DNA from: Diospyros lotus
Lineage: Eukaryota > Streptophyta > Magnoliopsida > Ericales > Ebenaceae
DNA: 64,000 bases
Assembly: GCF_014633365.1 (NCBI RefSeq)
Contig: NC_068351.1
Coordinates: 8,252,907 to 8,316,906 of the forward strand
Reading direction: 5' to 3'
The position numbers were made by a program, and so were the translations under genes. This document shows, piece by piece, positions 25,892-39,100 of the stretch. The first letter of the stretch is position 1. Every line of letters starts with the position of its first letter. The notes under the pieces are model-generated. The model made no database searches, was not told the origin of the DNA, and worked only from the letters and a program-made list of their open reading frames with translations.

Positions 25892-26399
25892 GGTTACGTT
25901 CTATTTATTATTTTTAAATCATTTTTAGTTTTCAATTTTTTGAAATAATGAAAATGCGTTCATTTTTTAAAATATATTTTCAAAAATAAAAAGCTCTAAA
26001 CAACAAAAAATTATTTTTGAGTGTTTTCATCCAAAACAAACTTTAAACTCAAAAACACATTTATTTATTAATTATTTATTCATATTTTATTATTGTAATA
26101 GAAAAAATATTACAAAATTCATTAACTTTAAAATATATATATATTTTTAATAATATATTAATATTAAATATTTCTAATTGACTGAATAATCAAATTTATT
26201 GAATAAAATATTATTAAAAAAGTATTCTCAAAATTTCAAAAAGAACGTGTTTTCTAAATCTCTATTTTGAAAAACAGTTTTTCAAAATAACAAACAGAAC
26301 GCGTTTTTCAGTTTTGTGAAAATAAATTTTTAAAATAAAAAAATTAAAAATAAATTTAAAACTTAAAACTATAAAATTAAAATGCAAAGAGAACGTAGC
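25892..26399. mobile_element. MITE with ACGTTCT ends, TSD TTA
   Basis: Ends are GGTTACGTTCTATTTATT and, on the other strand, GCTACGTTCTCTTTGC, with TTA at 25889-25891 and 26400-26402. Unit 1 lacks it. The same family is at about 56800-57264 and 57359-57882. Confidence 0.75.
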
Positions 26400-27669
26400 T
26401 TAATTTTCAACACAAATATATAATACATTAATGTAACATATCACTTCATATATATCAATATAACTAACGAACAGAAGTGTAGTAATTAGTTCTTGAGGAC
26501 ATCATCATCAGTGATCTCCATCTCATCTCAATTTCAATGTCATGATTCCACGCAAAACCACTTCTCCTCAAATTCGCCCAGTGATTGCATCTCCCAGTTA
26601 ATTAGTGGGACTATGCCACCACCTTAATTAACACTACAAGAAAAACGGGTTTTAACGACGAGAAAATCAGTCGTTGAAAGTTGATTTTCGGTCGTTAAAA
26701 AGTTGTAATGACGAGAATTTTCCTGTTGTCGATATTCGTTATTACTTCCGAGGATAAAAGTCTTTAACGACGGGAATGATAAACCCGTCGTTAATTGTAT
26801 TAGCGACCATATGATTCTCGTCGTTAAAAATAATTAATAACTACCAAATTATAACCCAATAACGACAATATTTCCCGTCGTTAATAATCTAAACAATTAG
26901 CGACCATATAATTCCTGTCGTTAAAAATAACTTTTTAGTTATCAAAACACAAACCAATAACGATAATATTTCCTCTCGTTAATAATATGAACAATTAGCG
27001 ACGGTATGAATCCTATTGTTAAAAAAAAATATATTTTTTATTTTTTTATTTTTTTAATAGTATGAAAACAATTGCTAGTCATCAATGACAAAAACATCTT
27101 TTTTAATATAAACCACCAAACTTATATATCATTATCCATATCAAATCGGAATAAAACTCATAAAATTAAACATGTCATTCAAATAACACTAAAGTAATCA
27201 TTATCCATTAGCATTTACACACCGAAAGTAGTATATATATAAGTGTTAATTATCAACAAATTACACCAAAAAATATGTTCAACTAAAAAAAACACTTTAA
27301 CAATCATATATACTATTAAAAAATGTACAACAAAACACTATATATAGTCATAAAATTGTTCATGTACTCCAAGACAGTAGTTGCTTCCTTTAGAGTCTTG
27401 TTATTTCATTGACCTACAAAAAAAAAAACATAAAATTAGAGTCAAAGAAGTATTAATGACAGGTAGGACGGTAAGCCTCTTCTCGTTTTGCGCCACAACT
27501 ATTACACTTAAAGACACCCAATTACATATGCAATCACTGAAACAAAGTAGAAATTAGAATTTCATATCTTTGGGTTAGAAGTAACTATGGAAAATGCCCA
27601 GGTATATCTCATACAACATTTCGACAAAAATGAAGGGGACAGATTGTAAGGGATCATTCTGATACCACT

Positions 27670-28470
27670 TGTTAGGGAATAAATCAAACACAAACAAATT
27701 TTGTAACATGCACAGAATCAAAATCAGATGCGCAAAGATTTAGCATGACTAGGCAATGTGCCTACATCCTGTGTAAAAGAGCACAAATTCACCATGCGAA
27801 TAATAGGTTACAAAAGAGTAAAACTATCTCACTCAACCCCTATTTACCCAAACTCAAAATCTCATTAAGATTCTACAACACTCACCACTTAATGTCCCCC
27901 ACCCCATCTGAGAATAAGATAGGTCAGAATTGGACATAAAAATCCTCTGTGTTTTACTTTGGTTGGATCATCTAAATTTTAAATTGAAGGCAACCTCAAC
28001 ACGGATAATTAGATCTATTTCCAAAAAAGGTGAGGGTGCATCTCACTTTGGCTACTTTGTACAGTTTCTCATAATTCTTTCCACTTTCCTCATTCTCCTC
28101 TGAAAAAATGTTCTATTATCATCTACCATGATTTCCACTTTATGATCTTACTATTGAAAATAGCAAGGAGAAAGAGAAGAAGAATCAGATAGAGAAAAAG
28201 GTGCAAAAAATCCCTGAGAAGAATGGGAGAAGCACATCTGAATACTCTGTATAATCAATATTAATAAAACATAAAAAAATTCTGATTATACTCCTATTTA
28301 TTCAAGAAAATTGATAATCCTAATAGGAGTCAGAAAAATAAAACTCAGCCAGGGAATATTCCTATCCTAAATTGACTAGGCTTCTAGCTTCCTAATCCTA
28401 TTTTTTTCTCCTAAAATGGGTTCAAATTTCTGGTTCCTTATTACTACAATATCAAAATCTTAACTATCTG
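27670..28470 (-). mobile_element. LTR-like stretch next to a tRNA-Met-type primer-binding site
   Basis: On the minus strand, CTAACA is followed by AG and TGGTATCAGAATGATCC (27651-27667), resembling a primer site for initiator tRNA-Met just past an LTR end. The LTR would begin at 27670 (TGTTAGGGAATAAATC on the + strand). The far end is not placed and no gag is seen. Confidence 0.35.
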
Positions 28471-28551
28471 TGTTATTTTGAAACATATCCATCACACTGT
28501 TCAAGTCTTAAATTAGTTCATACGCCCTAGTTTTTTCTTTTCTTTCCTTTT

Positions 28552-28554
<3 letters not shown>

Positions 28555-28582
<28 letters not shown>
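28555..28582. repeat. (GA)n microsatellite
   Basis: About 14 GA units directly next to the donor of the captured ORP exon b, on the intron side. Confidence 0.9.
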
Positions 28583-28583
<1 letters not shown>

Positions 28584-28585
28584 AC

Positions 28586-28987
28586 CTGGTGAGGATTGTG
28601 GTCTATGATAGATTGTTCCTTGAATTTTAGCTTACAAGAGAAGTTACGATTCCCCTGTATATGCATGATGCCATAGTGATCGCAGTACAGTTTTCCTAAT
28701 ATTAGATTGTATATGGAAGTCGTTACTTGAAAAGAGAAACTCAAACTTCATACTAGGTGAGAAAAATGAAAATATAATGATGCAGAGCCAAATTTGCATT
28801 GTTCTTTTGGGCCATACCTTACTCCATTGGAAAACTTGTCCATCATCAAATTCCAAGGTTAACACACCAAGAGGATCAAGTTGAATTGAGCGACCCCAAA
28901 ACTTGCTTTTAAGATTGCTATCTCCCTAGAATTTCCATCCTGTACCTTCACAATGTGGCATGCTACAATCATTGGATGGTGACTAAC
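28586..28987 (-). pseudogene. Captured oxysterol-binding-protein-related (ORP) gene fragment: two exons and their intron
   Basis: Exon a (28987-28818) follows TTTGTCAG and begins VSHHPM, the ORP signature, and later reads [20 protein letters not shown] and QWSK up to AAG|GTATGG. Exon b (28726-28586) reads [19 protein letters not shown] and [10 protein letters not shown] up to CCAG|GTGCTC. Order, spacing and splice sites are those of a plant ORP gene, whose products bind and move sterols and phosphoinositides at membrane contacts. It is broken: two extra bases after the CH of exon a, a TGG-to-TAG-type stop after WKF, and an acceptor that reads CAAG instead of CAG|G. It lies inside the CACTA element, same strand as the transposase. 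Confidence 0.8.
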
Positions 28988-29190
28988 CTGACAAAAGTAA
29001 AAGCATCTTTAGAATAGCATTCCCATTGGTAAGAAGCTCTAATGCATTTTCATGTTAAATACATATAATAACTCAATCTAAAGATGTCATCTTTTAATAA
29101 TAAGAAATTAAATGCAAAGCTTGTATGGTGTTAACCATTATAGGTACATAAACAATTTTTGTTATGAAGTTATCAAAAGCTTCTTTAGTT

Positions 29191-29358
29191 ATGGCTAGAA
29201 ACCCCATTATTTTCTTTCTTCTGTTATTCTTACTATTTCTCTTCACCACTATTGTTCAAGACCCCATTTACCACCAAATTTTACATTTCAACAACACTTT
29301 TCCACCTAATCCTATGCGATTGTGCACTTCTCATCATCCTACAGGTTCTGATTTTTGA
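29191..29358 (+). CDS. Small open frame with a signal-anchor-like start; possible second captured exon
   Basis: From the ATG at 29191 the frame reads MARNPIIFFLLLFLLFLFTT, a strong hydrophobic segment, then a polar tail. A GT donor-like site (ACAG|GTTCTG) lies at 29344, so it could be the first exon of a secreted or type II membrane protein taken up by the CACTA element. I do not recognise the family. It could equally be chance. Confidence 0.3.
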   Translation: MARNPIIFFLLLFLLFLFTTIVQDPIYHQILHFNNTFPPNPMRLCTSHHPTGSDF

Positions 29359-29770
29359 GCAAAAAAGAAAGAAATTAAAGTTCTAATTCATAACATCTCC
29401 TTCAACATTATCTTATTCTAGTTGTCTGGCAGTCTCAATTTAAAGCAGTCACACCTATTTTGTCTGGCAGCTCCTTTTTCATTTTTCTTTTTGATAGGGA
29501 CTTTTGATCCTCTATTAGAAGAACATGTTGGCCTTGAAGTTGACAAACCCTTTTACCTTTCCTCTAAGTAAAGTACCTAGAGGTATGAAGACATGTTTGC
29601 CAGTCTTTGAGCCTTCCATGTCTTTTGTCTCTTTCATATTACTACAAAGCACAACCAAAATAAATTAGTAACATATAACAAAATAAACATGCATGTAAAA
29701 TAAAACTAGGTATGAGCAATATATGCATGCACATATAAAAGTAAATGCAAAAGAGTTAAAATTCAATACC

Positions 29771-30268
29771 TTAGTTTCTTTCCTTTCTTTTCTTTGAATA
29801 AATAGTTGTGTTAACGACCATTGGGTCCGTGTCTGTCCTTGTCCAATGCACATTATCACCTATATCCATTGAGTTGGAAGCTTGAAATTCAGGTGGGATT
29901 GATGCATTTTGAGGACTGATTTCAAATGTTTGATTTGCATCATCAATGTCATCATCCTTTTGAAATGGGAAATTATATAAATCACGAGGCTGTGTTTTTG
30001 TAACTACATGCCATCCTTTGATGTAGTTGTCATCCATATAAAATACTTGGGATGCTTGATTGGCTAATACAAGGTGATCATTACCTTTCAAAAATCGGCA
30101 TGGGAAATTATATAGATCAGTATTGCAACATTTCGTGCATGGGCATCGAATCTTATTTTTGGCACCCAACTTCTTTAAAGCATAATCTAGAAACTTTTGT
30201 ACCCCTATTTGATAAGTTTCATTAAGTCGATCATTGACAAGATTCATCAACTCCTTACTAGGTGCCAT
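29771..30268 (-). pseudogene. CACTA transposase, internally deleted: N-terminal domain fused to the C-terminal tail
   Basis: From the Met at 30268 the first 50 residues match the transposase-associated domain of plant CACTA (TNP2-type) proteins: GVQKFLDYAL and the zinc-binding IRCPCTKCCN. The frame then jumps to FLKGNDHLVLANQASQVFYM and WHVVTKTQPRDLYNFP, which belong to the far C-terminal DUF4216-type region. The whole catalytic transposase (over 500 residues in intact relatives) is missing, yet the frame is open across the joint. The downstream tail is acidic and low in complexity. Upstream extension to 30349 is possible but unlike the family. Confidence 0.8.
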
Positions 30269-32999
30269 TATCTCATAAAAGAAGTCAAAATCTTGTACTT
30301 CACCAAAACAATATAACAATAATAGTGGAGATGTTTTATAGAATGACATTAAAGAATGACATCAAACTCTTTTTTTTTGCATTGATTGTCAAAATAGTAC
30401 TATAAACAAAAACTCAAAACAAAAGCATACTAATTTTTTCACCTTTCTTCAGAAAGCACAAAGCCATTTCCTCCTCCTTTCTTCAGAAAACTATAGAAAG
30501 AAGAAACATTTTAATTACATATAACACTAAAATAGCATCATAGGGAGGGAGGATGGGTGGGTGCGACAACATTTTTTGCATTTTCTCACACAGAATCTGA
30601 ACACACTAATTGAAGACACGCTCGCTGCTACCTCCTAATGTCAAAAGACAATACTACGCCTCTCTCCCTTTCTTTCTTTCTTTCTCTGTCTCCCTAATGC
30701 CGTGCTTGTTTGGGGAGGAGGAGATGGATGGCACAAAGATATATAATTTAAACTACAATGGGAAAATATTTTTAAAAGAAATAAAAATAAAAAAATATTT
30801 TAAAATATTTTTCAATCTCTTTATTTACATTATTAAGTGAAATAGTTTGGTTTTCCTTATGTCTTGTCTTTTCTCCGTTACTTAATATAATTAGAAGTTG
30901 TATTATTTATTTATGCATGTGTGTAGGCAGTAAGTAAACAACCAACATCAACAAGACCTTAGTTCAAGATTATGTTCCTTTCTCAAGAAGCAGTCACAGA
31001 GAATCATTGAAAGACATGCAACTAAATTAGATGCAAAATGTCTGCTCCAATATTCAAAACCTATAATTAACTATTAATATTAATTTCAAGCTTCATTAAT
31101 TATTGCTAGGTGTCTGTCATTACTATCCACCTTATGGATATGGATGAGAGAAATATCAAAAGCCTAGCAGTTCCATAAACTAATTCCCATACATATATAA
31201 TTAACTATTAATTTAGACTTATCTCCATGTGAGATTCAAAAATTACGTACATTTTAAGGTAATGTTTATTAATGAAGATGTGGGTCGTTGAAAAAGTGAG
31301 ATTCAATTAAACACTATGAAACTACAACATAATTTAATATATTTGCATGCCAAGGTTTTAAATATATATTAATTAGTCCCCTAAGTTTAAACGTTGATAT
31401 CACTTTTGACGGTTACCTTAGGATGCAATTAATTAAATCTCTAGTTTAACATGATCAACGAGGAGAAGAAAGCAACTTTGGTGTATAGATTTAATTAGGA
31501 TAACTATATATATATATATATGTCCCAGTTATGTTCTATTCTCCATTAGTAAAAGACTGGAAAAGAACATCAAATAGAGATTGAATGAAGACAACAGGCA
31601 TGAACATTGCAGAAGGCCATCACCGCCCCCTTCTCTCTCTCCCCCCTCCCATTGCAGTTGGTCGCCATATTTATACACAGAACACACACACACATCCCAG
31701 GGACCCCATACTCCCCCTTACTGCACTTTCTACTTTGTTTATTCATTCATTTGTTAGAAAACATACTGAACTTCAATTATATGCCACAACCCACAAACGC
31801 CCTTCAGCTTTAGTGGGGACGACGCGGAGAGATGGGGCGATGTTCTAGGAGGTGGATGGCCGTGACCAAAGTTTGTTGTATATATATGTATATATATGTA
31901 AAACAGAAATGAAGTAACATACCGAGTTGAGGCAGTGATAGAGCTGGAGGCGATGGATGAGAGACGACGGTGACGGAGCTGGAGGTGGCGACGACGTTGA
32001 GGCGTTGGATGAGAGATGGTCGGGATTCAGCAAGGAGGTTTGGGAATTAGGGGATTTGGGAAGGATTTGGAAATTAGGGGATTTGGGAGGGATTAGGGCA
32101 TTTGGGAATTGAGGGGAATGAGGTGGGACTCTCGCCTTTAGTTTTATTTTATTTTTTTATTTTTTTAAAACATTTATTTGTTAATTAATAAAAAATAAAA
32201 TAATTTATGAAATTAATATTAATAATTATTTAATTGATAAAAATAAAATAATTTATGATTATAATAATTGATAAAATAATTTAAATTATTAAATCAAATT
32301 AATATTTATTTAAAAATATAATTATATTATAAATAAATCTAATAATTATAATAAATTAGTTTGATAAATTCTACTCTTTTTAATTTGTTCATATTTTTTA
32401 ATATATTATATTATTAATAAATAACTAATGCTCAATTATCATAGTTTAATAATTATATTTGTGCATTTATAAAAAATATAATTATATTAATAATTGCTTA
32501 TATAAGTGTTAGTTAAACTTTAATAATTTTTTTTGTTATTTTATGGTTTGAATTAAAAATTTTAGTCATTAACGACGGAAAAATGGTATATTAATGACGA
32601 TTTATTTTGCCTGTCGTTAAAAGTTATCTTATAACGACGGGATTTATATTTAGTCGTTAATAGTACTACAATAACGACCAAAATTAATATCGTTGCTAAT
32701 TTTTGATCGTTAATGCCTATTTTTGTTGTAGTGTAATTAGCCAACCCATCACGTATATACGTTCAACATGATCTCAGTTAATGTTGATCCGGATATCATT
32801 CAATCATTACTTTAATTTAGATGAAAGATACTGCATTCAAGAATTAATCATCAAGTTTCTACCGTCCGATTACTTCATACTATTATTTCCTACAATAATT
32901 GTGGCTGCCAAGGATTTGAAAGGTTGATATATCGGCTCTCGTTTGGCTTTACTTTTTAACCAGAGTCTTTAATATTATATATATTCATATAAATATAAT

Positions 33000-35614
33000 T
33001 TTGTCCTTTGCTCGTTCTCAAGTCTTGGTCTTCTTGTCTTCTTGTAGCACAGAAGGAGTCTTGGTCTTCTTGTAGCTCTTGTAAAGATAGGCAGATTTAT
33101 CACGTCGAGCATAGTTGTGTGGCAAAGGGACAGACTAAAGGTTTGTCTGAAGATTTTTAATATGATTTTAATTTTTGAGAAAAATAAAATATTTTTTTAA
33201 AAGATTTTAGAAGTAATATTAGTGTTGCTAAAATCTATCATCTTGGTCACTTGGATACATTCCATAATTTATCTCCTCTATATAGTTCTGAAGATAAGAT
33301 AGTTGAAAAGGTGAATAATGAAGCGTAATAAAAAAAAAAAAAATGGGCAGATTTATGATCGAGTCGTGCATTTTGCCATGAAGAAAGCAGATATGACAGT
33401 AAGAGATGACAGACCTTTCTCATATTCAGATAAATCAATGGAATAGATCAAGTGGCTGGTTTTAGCTAGGGGGAGTTTTACAGTACCAACCAAATTTATC
33501 ATCAGTACCGGCAAATCTCGAGCATTGGATTTGCTTAAATCAAATTTCAGCCGTTGATCTTGTTTAATTGGCAACTTGCTCAGTTGATAAAGATGATTTA
33601 TTTTAAAAATAAAAATAATATACATATTTAAAAGAGAAAATTATTCAAAATATTTATTAATATCCTTCAAGTAAAGTTCCAAATTAATCATTGCACTTTG
33701 TCCGAGGGTCAAAAAGGCCAATGAATGCTAAATTAACCATTGTACTGTAGCCCATGGGAATTCATTATTGCACTTTATCTTGTGGGCTAAACTGATCATT
33801 CTATTTTTAAAATAACTAAATAAATTCCTATACTTACAGATTCGATGCCAACCATTATAGTAGGTATAGTCTTGGCATTGTTGGATAACATTTTAATTAT
33901 ACTCAACACCACAATTCAAAATTCATGATTAGTATATAAGGATAAGAATTTGTATGCAGTAATTTTTTTTGTATATATATTTATAATATAATATATATAC
34001 ACTATAATTTTTATGATATATAGTTTAAAGAATTTTACCTTTTTTATAATAATTTTATAGTATTTTTTGATTTTATAATAATTTTGAATAATATACCATG
34101 AATACCCTTATATATTATCATGGATAACCATATATACAATGAATATACCCCTCATGTTATATACCTTGGATACTCTTAAGTTGTAGCATGAATACATCTA
34201 TGTTTATGCTATTAATATATTAATACGTATGTTATATAATAAATAACCCTATGTTATATTAAGTATGCTTGTACATTTTATCATGGATACCCTCGTCTTA
34301 TACTAAAAAAATTATATATTATTTCATTAATAACTCTATATTATATATATCATGAATATCCTTACATTATAAAGCAAATGCCACTAAATTATACAATATG
34401 AATATTCCTACATTATATCCCATGGATATTTTTATTTTATACGTACCCTTATATTATATCATGAATATTGCTATGATATACCTTTAATATTCATATATTA
34501 TACCTCATATGCTCTTATATTATGTTCCTATATCATACAACAATTTCGTCGTCTCATTGCTGTTGTCTCTTGATGAAGTTCGGACTTTTTCTATTCGTGG
34601 CGTCTTGATAATCGATAATAAAGTTCGAACTATGTAAATTTCAATCAGATTTTATTATTAGATGGAGTTTGATTCAGTCATCGACATACCATCCTGTTGG
34701 TAAATATAGCACGGTCACAACATTTTGATGGTGTTTAATTTTTTTTTTTGTGGTGACGTGGCCATTTATGATGGGAGTGACAACTAAGGAGACAGCATTT
34801 TGCAGATCTGGCTCCGCTCCATAAAGCATGCTTGGACGGAGGCTGTCAAGCAGAAGTAGGCCCAATTGTGTTCACAATCCGTGATTTTAGGCACCTAAGC
34901 TAAAATTTTGAGTTAATGGCTTGAGATGTAAGCGGTTAGATATATCATGAATTATACCAATTTCTAGATGTCTTACTTGGCTTTGGCTATGCTAAATTTA
35001 TGAAGGTACGTGCAATCTATCGTTGCACCGCCATTGTAATACTTTTATTTTTTGCCAAGTGTTTTAATATTTTACTATAAATGCTTGATTAAATTACAGG
35101 AAAATATTTTTTTCATGTACAAAAATAAGAAGATTTTTTAAGAATTTAGGAATTGATGTTGATGATGAAGAACAAAATCGAAAAGTAAAATAGGTATTAA
35201 TGGAAGGAAGATAAATGTTAGTTTAAAGATACAAGAATAAAACAAGACAGAGAGACATAATATAGATAAGATTAAGAGGTAATGGGCCGGTATTGGAGCA
35301 AGTCAAGTCCCAGATATCAAACATATAGATATAGTTTCGTTTTTCTCTCTTTTCATTTCATTCAGACTCGGTCAGCAGACTTGGGAGCAGGACATGCCGT
35401 TAATTAAGTAACAATGGCCCACTTCCACTTCCACTTTCATTTTTTTTTGTCATTTCCTTAACAGTCATTAAACAAGAGCATTAATTCTTTATTTCCTCCG
35501 TAAGAGAGATTAGCTTAATTAGTTAAGAAGCTACGCATACATCCCAGAACACTAAAAAACCAGCAAACTTCTCTGAATCCGTGGTTCCGTCTTCACTAAT
35601 CATCCACTCCCAAA
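33000..35614. other. Unit-2 sequence upstream of gene B, no gene
   Basis: 32740-34250 matches unit 1 (10390-12350). 34250-35150 has no unit-1 match and holds scattered AT-rich text with imperfect ATGAATA/TATATTAT repeats. 35280-35614 aligns with the region before gene A. No clear TATA box could be chosen for gene B. Confidence 0.5.
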
Positions 35615-36122
35615 ATGATAGGCTCAGGAATCAGCTCCGCCACCATTGTTAGCCATCACAACGCTTTTAGAGCAGTGTTACATTGGAAGAAAGATTCACT
35701 TCAAGTCCTCCGCGACTACTTGGCGCTGCAACGCGGCGGTTTGGCGCATGTCGACTTGCACGGCAACACGATTCTCCATTTTCTGGCCATCGACGGCAAT
35801 GCATCGGCTTTCAAACAACTCTTTGAAGACGGCCTGTTGACCAGCGAAATGCTGAAGAAAGGGAACTTGAGAGGCGACACGACCTTGCACGAAGCCGCGA
35901 GGTTTGGGCGATGCAACGTCGTAGAAATCATGTTGGAGAAGGATGAAGGCTTGGCTTTGGCACGCAATAGTTTGGGCGAGACGCCGCTTTACGTTGCCGT
36001 TGCATCAGGAAAGAAAGATGTGTTCGATTTCGTGAAGGGGAAACTAAACATGGGCAACGTAACAACAATGAGAAATGACGGCCGCACCCTCCTCCACGCC
36101 GCCGTCATCGGAGAATATTATA
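35615..36122 (+). CDS. Gene B exon 1: N-terminus and first ankyrin repeats
   Basis: It encodes residues 1-169. Repeat cores visible are [34 protein letters not shown] and GRTLLHAAV. The donor is A|GTAAGT at 36123, leaving phase 1. Reading past it gives a spurious extension ending at 36214. Confidence 0.88.
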
Positions 36123-39100
36123 GTAAGTTTCTTCCTCTTACCACTCACACTCAAGTTGTAGTAGGGCCGGGTAACATTTGGCCGGACCTTAGTGTACTTT
36201 CTTTCCGTCCTTGATTACCCATTTACATTTAAATGTTTTCTTATTTTCGGGTAATTTAATCAATCTCCAAATATCATTTTTGTGAAAGGATTTCATCTCT
36301 TCTTGCATTCATGTGATCCATCTCTCATATTTAACACAACTAATTGATTTAGAATAAGTGGAAGTCTCTTAAGTGTAATTAATATCTCTAGCCATACTTA
36401 ATGTATAGATAACAAGATCACTTTTAGCATATTTTTTAGGATGTTTGATATTTTTATTTTTAGTTTATCCTTAGCAATATAATAATTAATTGGATGGATT
36501 GACACTTGCTTTCAAGTTTGACTTGGGACTTGACTTAATTTGGGACAACACGACGATAGCTTAGATGTTTGACTCTTGTCAACTTCAAGCTCCACCCGAA
36601 TATCAGAACTCTAGTGACTTGTAGGGTTACATTATTTTGTAGACTATGCACAAAGCATATCAATTTTATAAAAAATAACATCTATGCTAATTACAACTTT
36701 AGACACTTCTAAATCTCATAATTTATAACTCTTAATATCAGATTTATAACTAAAGAAGAGACACTGTTCAAACTTTGGTTCTAATTTTTTATTATTAACA
36801 TGAACATATGCAATAAATCCAAAAATTTTCAAATCAAAATAATTTGCAGGAGTACTTGACCATAACTTATCTAGAGTTTTCTTGTCAATAGCAAATGAAG
36901 GAGACTGATTAACCATAAAATATGCCATGTAAGCAAACTCGACCTAAAAAGACTTAAATAAACTGAAATTATATAGCATACATTGTACCTTTTCCATCAA
37001 AATTTTTTTCATATGCTTGGCTACACCATTTTGTTGTGGCATATCTGAAACTGTTAGATGCCTTAGAATTTCTTCTTCTCTGCACAAATAATTAAATTTA
37101 TGTGAACAGAGTTCTAAATCATTATCAGTGCGAAAATGCTTAATTTATCTATCAATTTGTTTCTTAATCATAGTTTTCCAATGTTTGAAAGTAGCAAAAA
37201 CATTAATCTTCTGTTTCAAAAAGAATATTCAGACTTTCCTAGAAAAATCATCGATGAAAGTTAACATGTATTTGGCACTACCTTTAGATGGTACTCTAAC
37301 TAGACTTTGTTGGTATCTAATGATGGCAAATATATCCCAAGAGGGGGGGTGTATTGGGATTAGGGTAAATTTTTGATAATTTAAAACTTTGATTAATGGG
37401 AGAATACTAGGTTTCGAAATATAAAGTTTATGTTTCGAAATAAGACTTTCTGCTAAGTAGGTTTCGAAACCTATTATATATGTTTCGAAATACACTTTTC
37501 TGTTTTGCTTGATTTGAAATCTTTTACCTTGTATTTCACTAATGATCTTTGGAAAAGATAATTTACATAAGTAAGAGTATATCAAAGATATGTTTTCTAT
37601 GTATATGTATAAGTTTATGCACAAGAAAATTATTTTAAACTTTGATAACAAAACATATGAAAGCATGTGCAATAGGCAATAATGATATGAGAAAGCTAAA
37701 GAACACTTGCATACAAGATTTATAGTGGTTCGGCACTCGCCTACTCCACTACCTTCAAGCTTACCCACTTGAAGGATTTGTAATCCCAATCACTTTTACT
37801 AGTGATCACCACAACAAGAGTTTTACTATGGTTCACCCCAAAACCTTACAATGTGAGTTTTAAGGCTAAAATCAAACCTTTGACACAAGGAGTTTTAGTC
37901 TCAACTCAAACCTTTACACCAAATGAGTTTTAGGCTAAACTCAAACCTTTACAACATTTACAAGATAATAAACGTTTTATGTTTACAACCCAAAGAGTAA
38001 TAAATGCCTTACCACATGCTTGTACAAACCTCTTAACTTGAGGTGAGGAGAGCTGGAAGGATAATACTTTGGATTTCAACTTGTTTCTTCTTTTCACACT
38101 TGCAATGCATAAGAATAGAATGTGTGTAGATCTTCTTGAAAGCTCAATCAAACATTTTAATCACCTCTTATGCTTGTGTGTGTGTCTCTAGTGTGTGCTC
38201 ACTTGTTGTATCTTGTTCTTGCTCAATCAATCTCTTCTTGTCTTCAAATACCTGTTATTTATACCAAGAGATAGAAATCTTATCGTTTATAGCCATTAGA
38301 GACAAGACAGAAAAGTAGGTTTCGAAACATACTTAATAGGTTTCAAAACATCACAATAAATATATCAATGTTTCGAAACATAGACAACAGGCTTCGAAAT
38401 ATACAAGCTTCTAGCTGGACAAAGCACTTAAAGACAACAAATAAGTGGGAGACAAACACTTATGCCCACTTTGAATATTTTAAAAGCACTCACATTCAAA
38501 TTCAAATTTGAATCTCATAGCATGGAGAATGTATTAATAAAATGATGTGAGAAGCATACAAAAATGCAGCACACATGCATCTCGGTTTTGAATAAATCTG
38601 CTAACAAAATGTCAGAGGTTTCGAAACATGACATGATGGGATTCGAAACATACCTTTCTGGAAATGAGATTTTGAAACATGATATGGAGGTTTTGAAATA
38701 TGGTCCAAAACCTGATTTGAAAACACATGTATAACAGAGATGTTTTGAAATAGCATACACTGAAAATGTTGAAAACCTTTTCAAAGGGGTTTCGAAACAT
38801 GCATAGGAACATGACAGATATGACCACACCAAGCGAAATTGCTAGTAAAAAATAAACCTAAAATTTTTGTAAGGTAAAGGACCAACTAGAACATATTTTT
38901 GTAAATGTCTTCATTTTGAAAAACTAACTCCCGTTATTTTGATAACTAACATTCATTGTTGTAAGAATGATTTTTAATAAAATTTTCAAGAAACGAAAGC
39001 TATGTATTTCGAGGGTGGTAAAATCGCAATTTCTTAAGTTTGTATTAAAACCAAAATTCTATTTTTTTATTGTTATGGATTTTAATTTTTTTGATATTTT

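Larger units (their letters stand above)
26632..32733 (-). mobile_element. CACTA (En/Spm-type) element, 6.1 kb, TSD TAA, carrying captured gene sequence
   Basis: Termini are CACTACAAGAAAAACGGG and, on the other strand, CACTACAACAAAAATAGG, with TAA at 26629-26631 and 32734-32736. Subterminal repeats (AACGACGGG, CCCGTCGTTAA) fill 26650-27030 and 32565-32720. Unit 1 shows the near-empty site CCACCTTAATTAGCCAACCC at about 10381. It contains a deletion-fused transposase frame, two ORP-like exons, a small secreted-type frame and an LTR-like stretch. It is defective in itself. Confidence 0.88.

Noticed and set aside
31845..32033. 62-codon minus frame near the right end of the CACTA element
   Set aside because: It is Ser/Pro-rich, without a domain, and depends on G+C-richer subterminal sequence; not enough to call a gene.
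37411..38798. GTTTCGAAAC cluster as a CRISPR array
   Set aside because: Spacing is irregular, units are degenerate, and the setting is an LTR in a plant genome.
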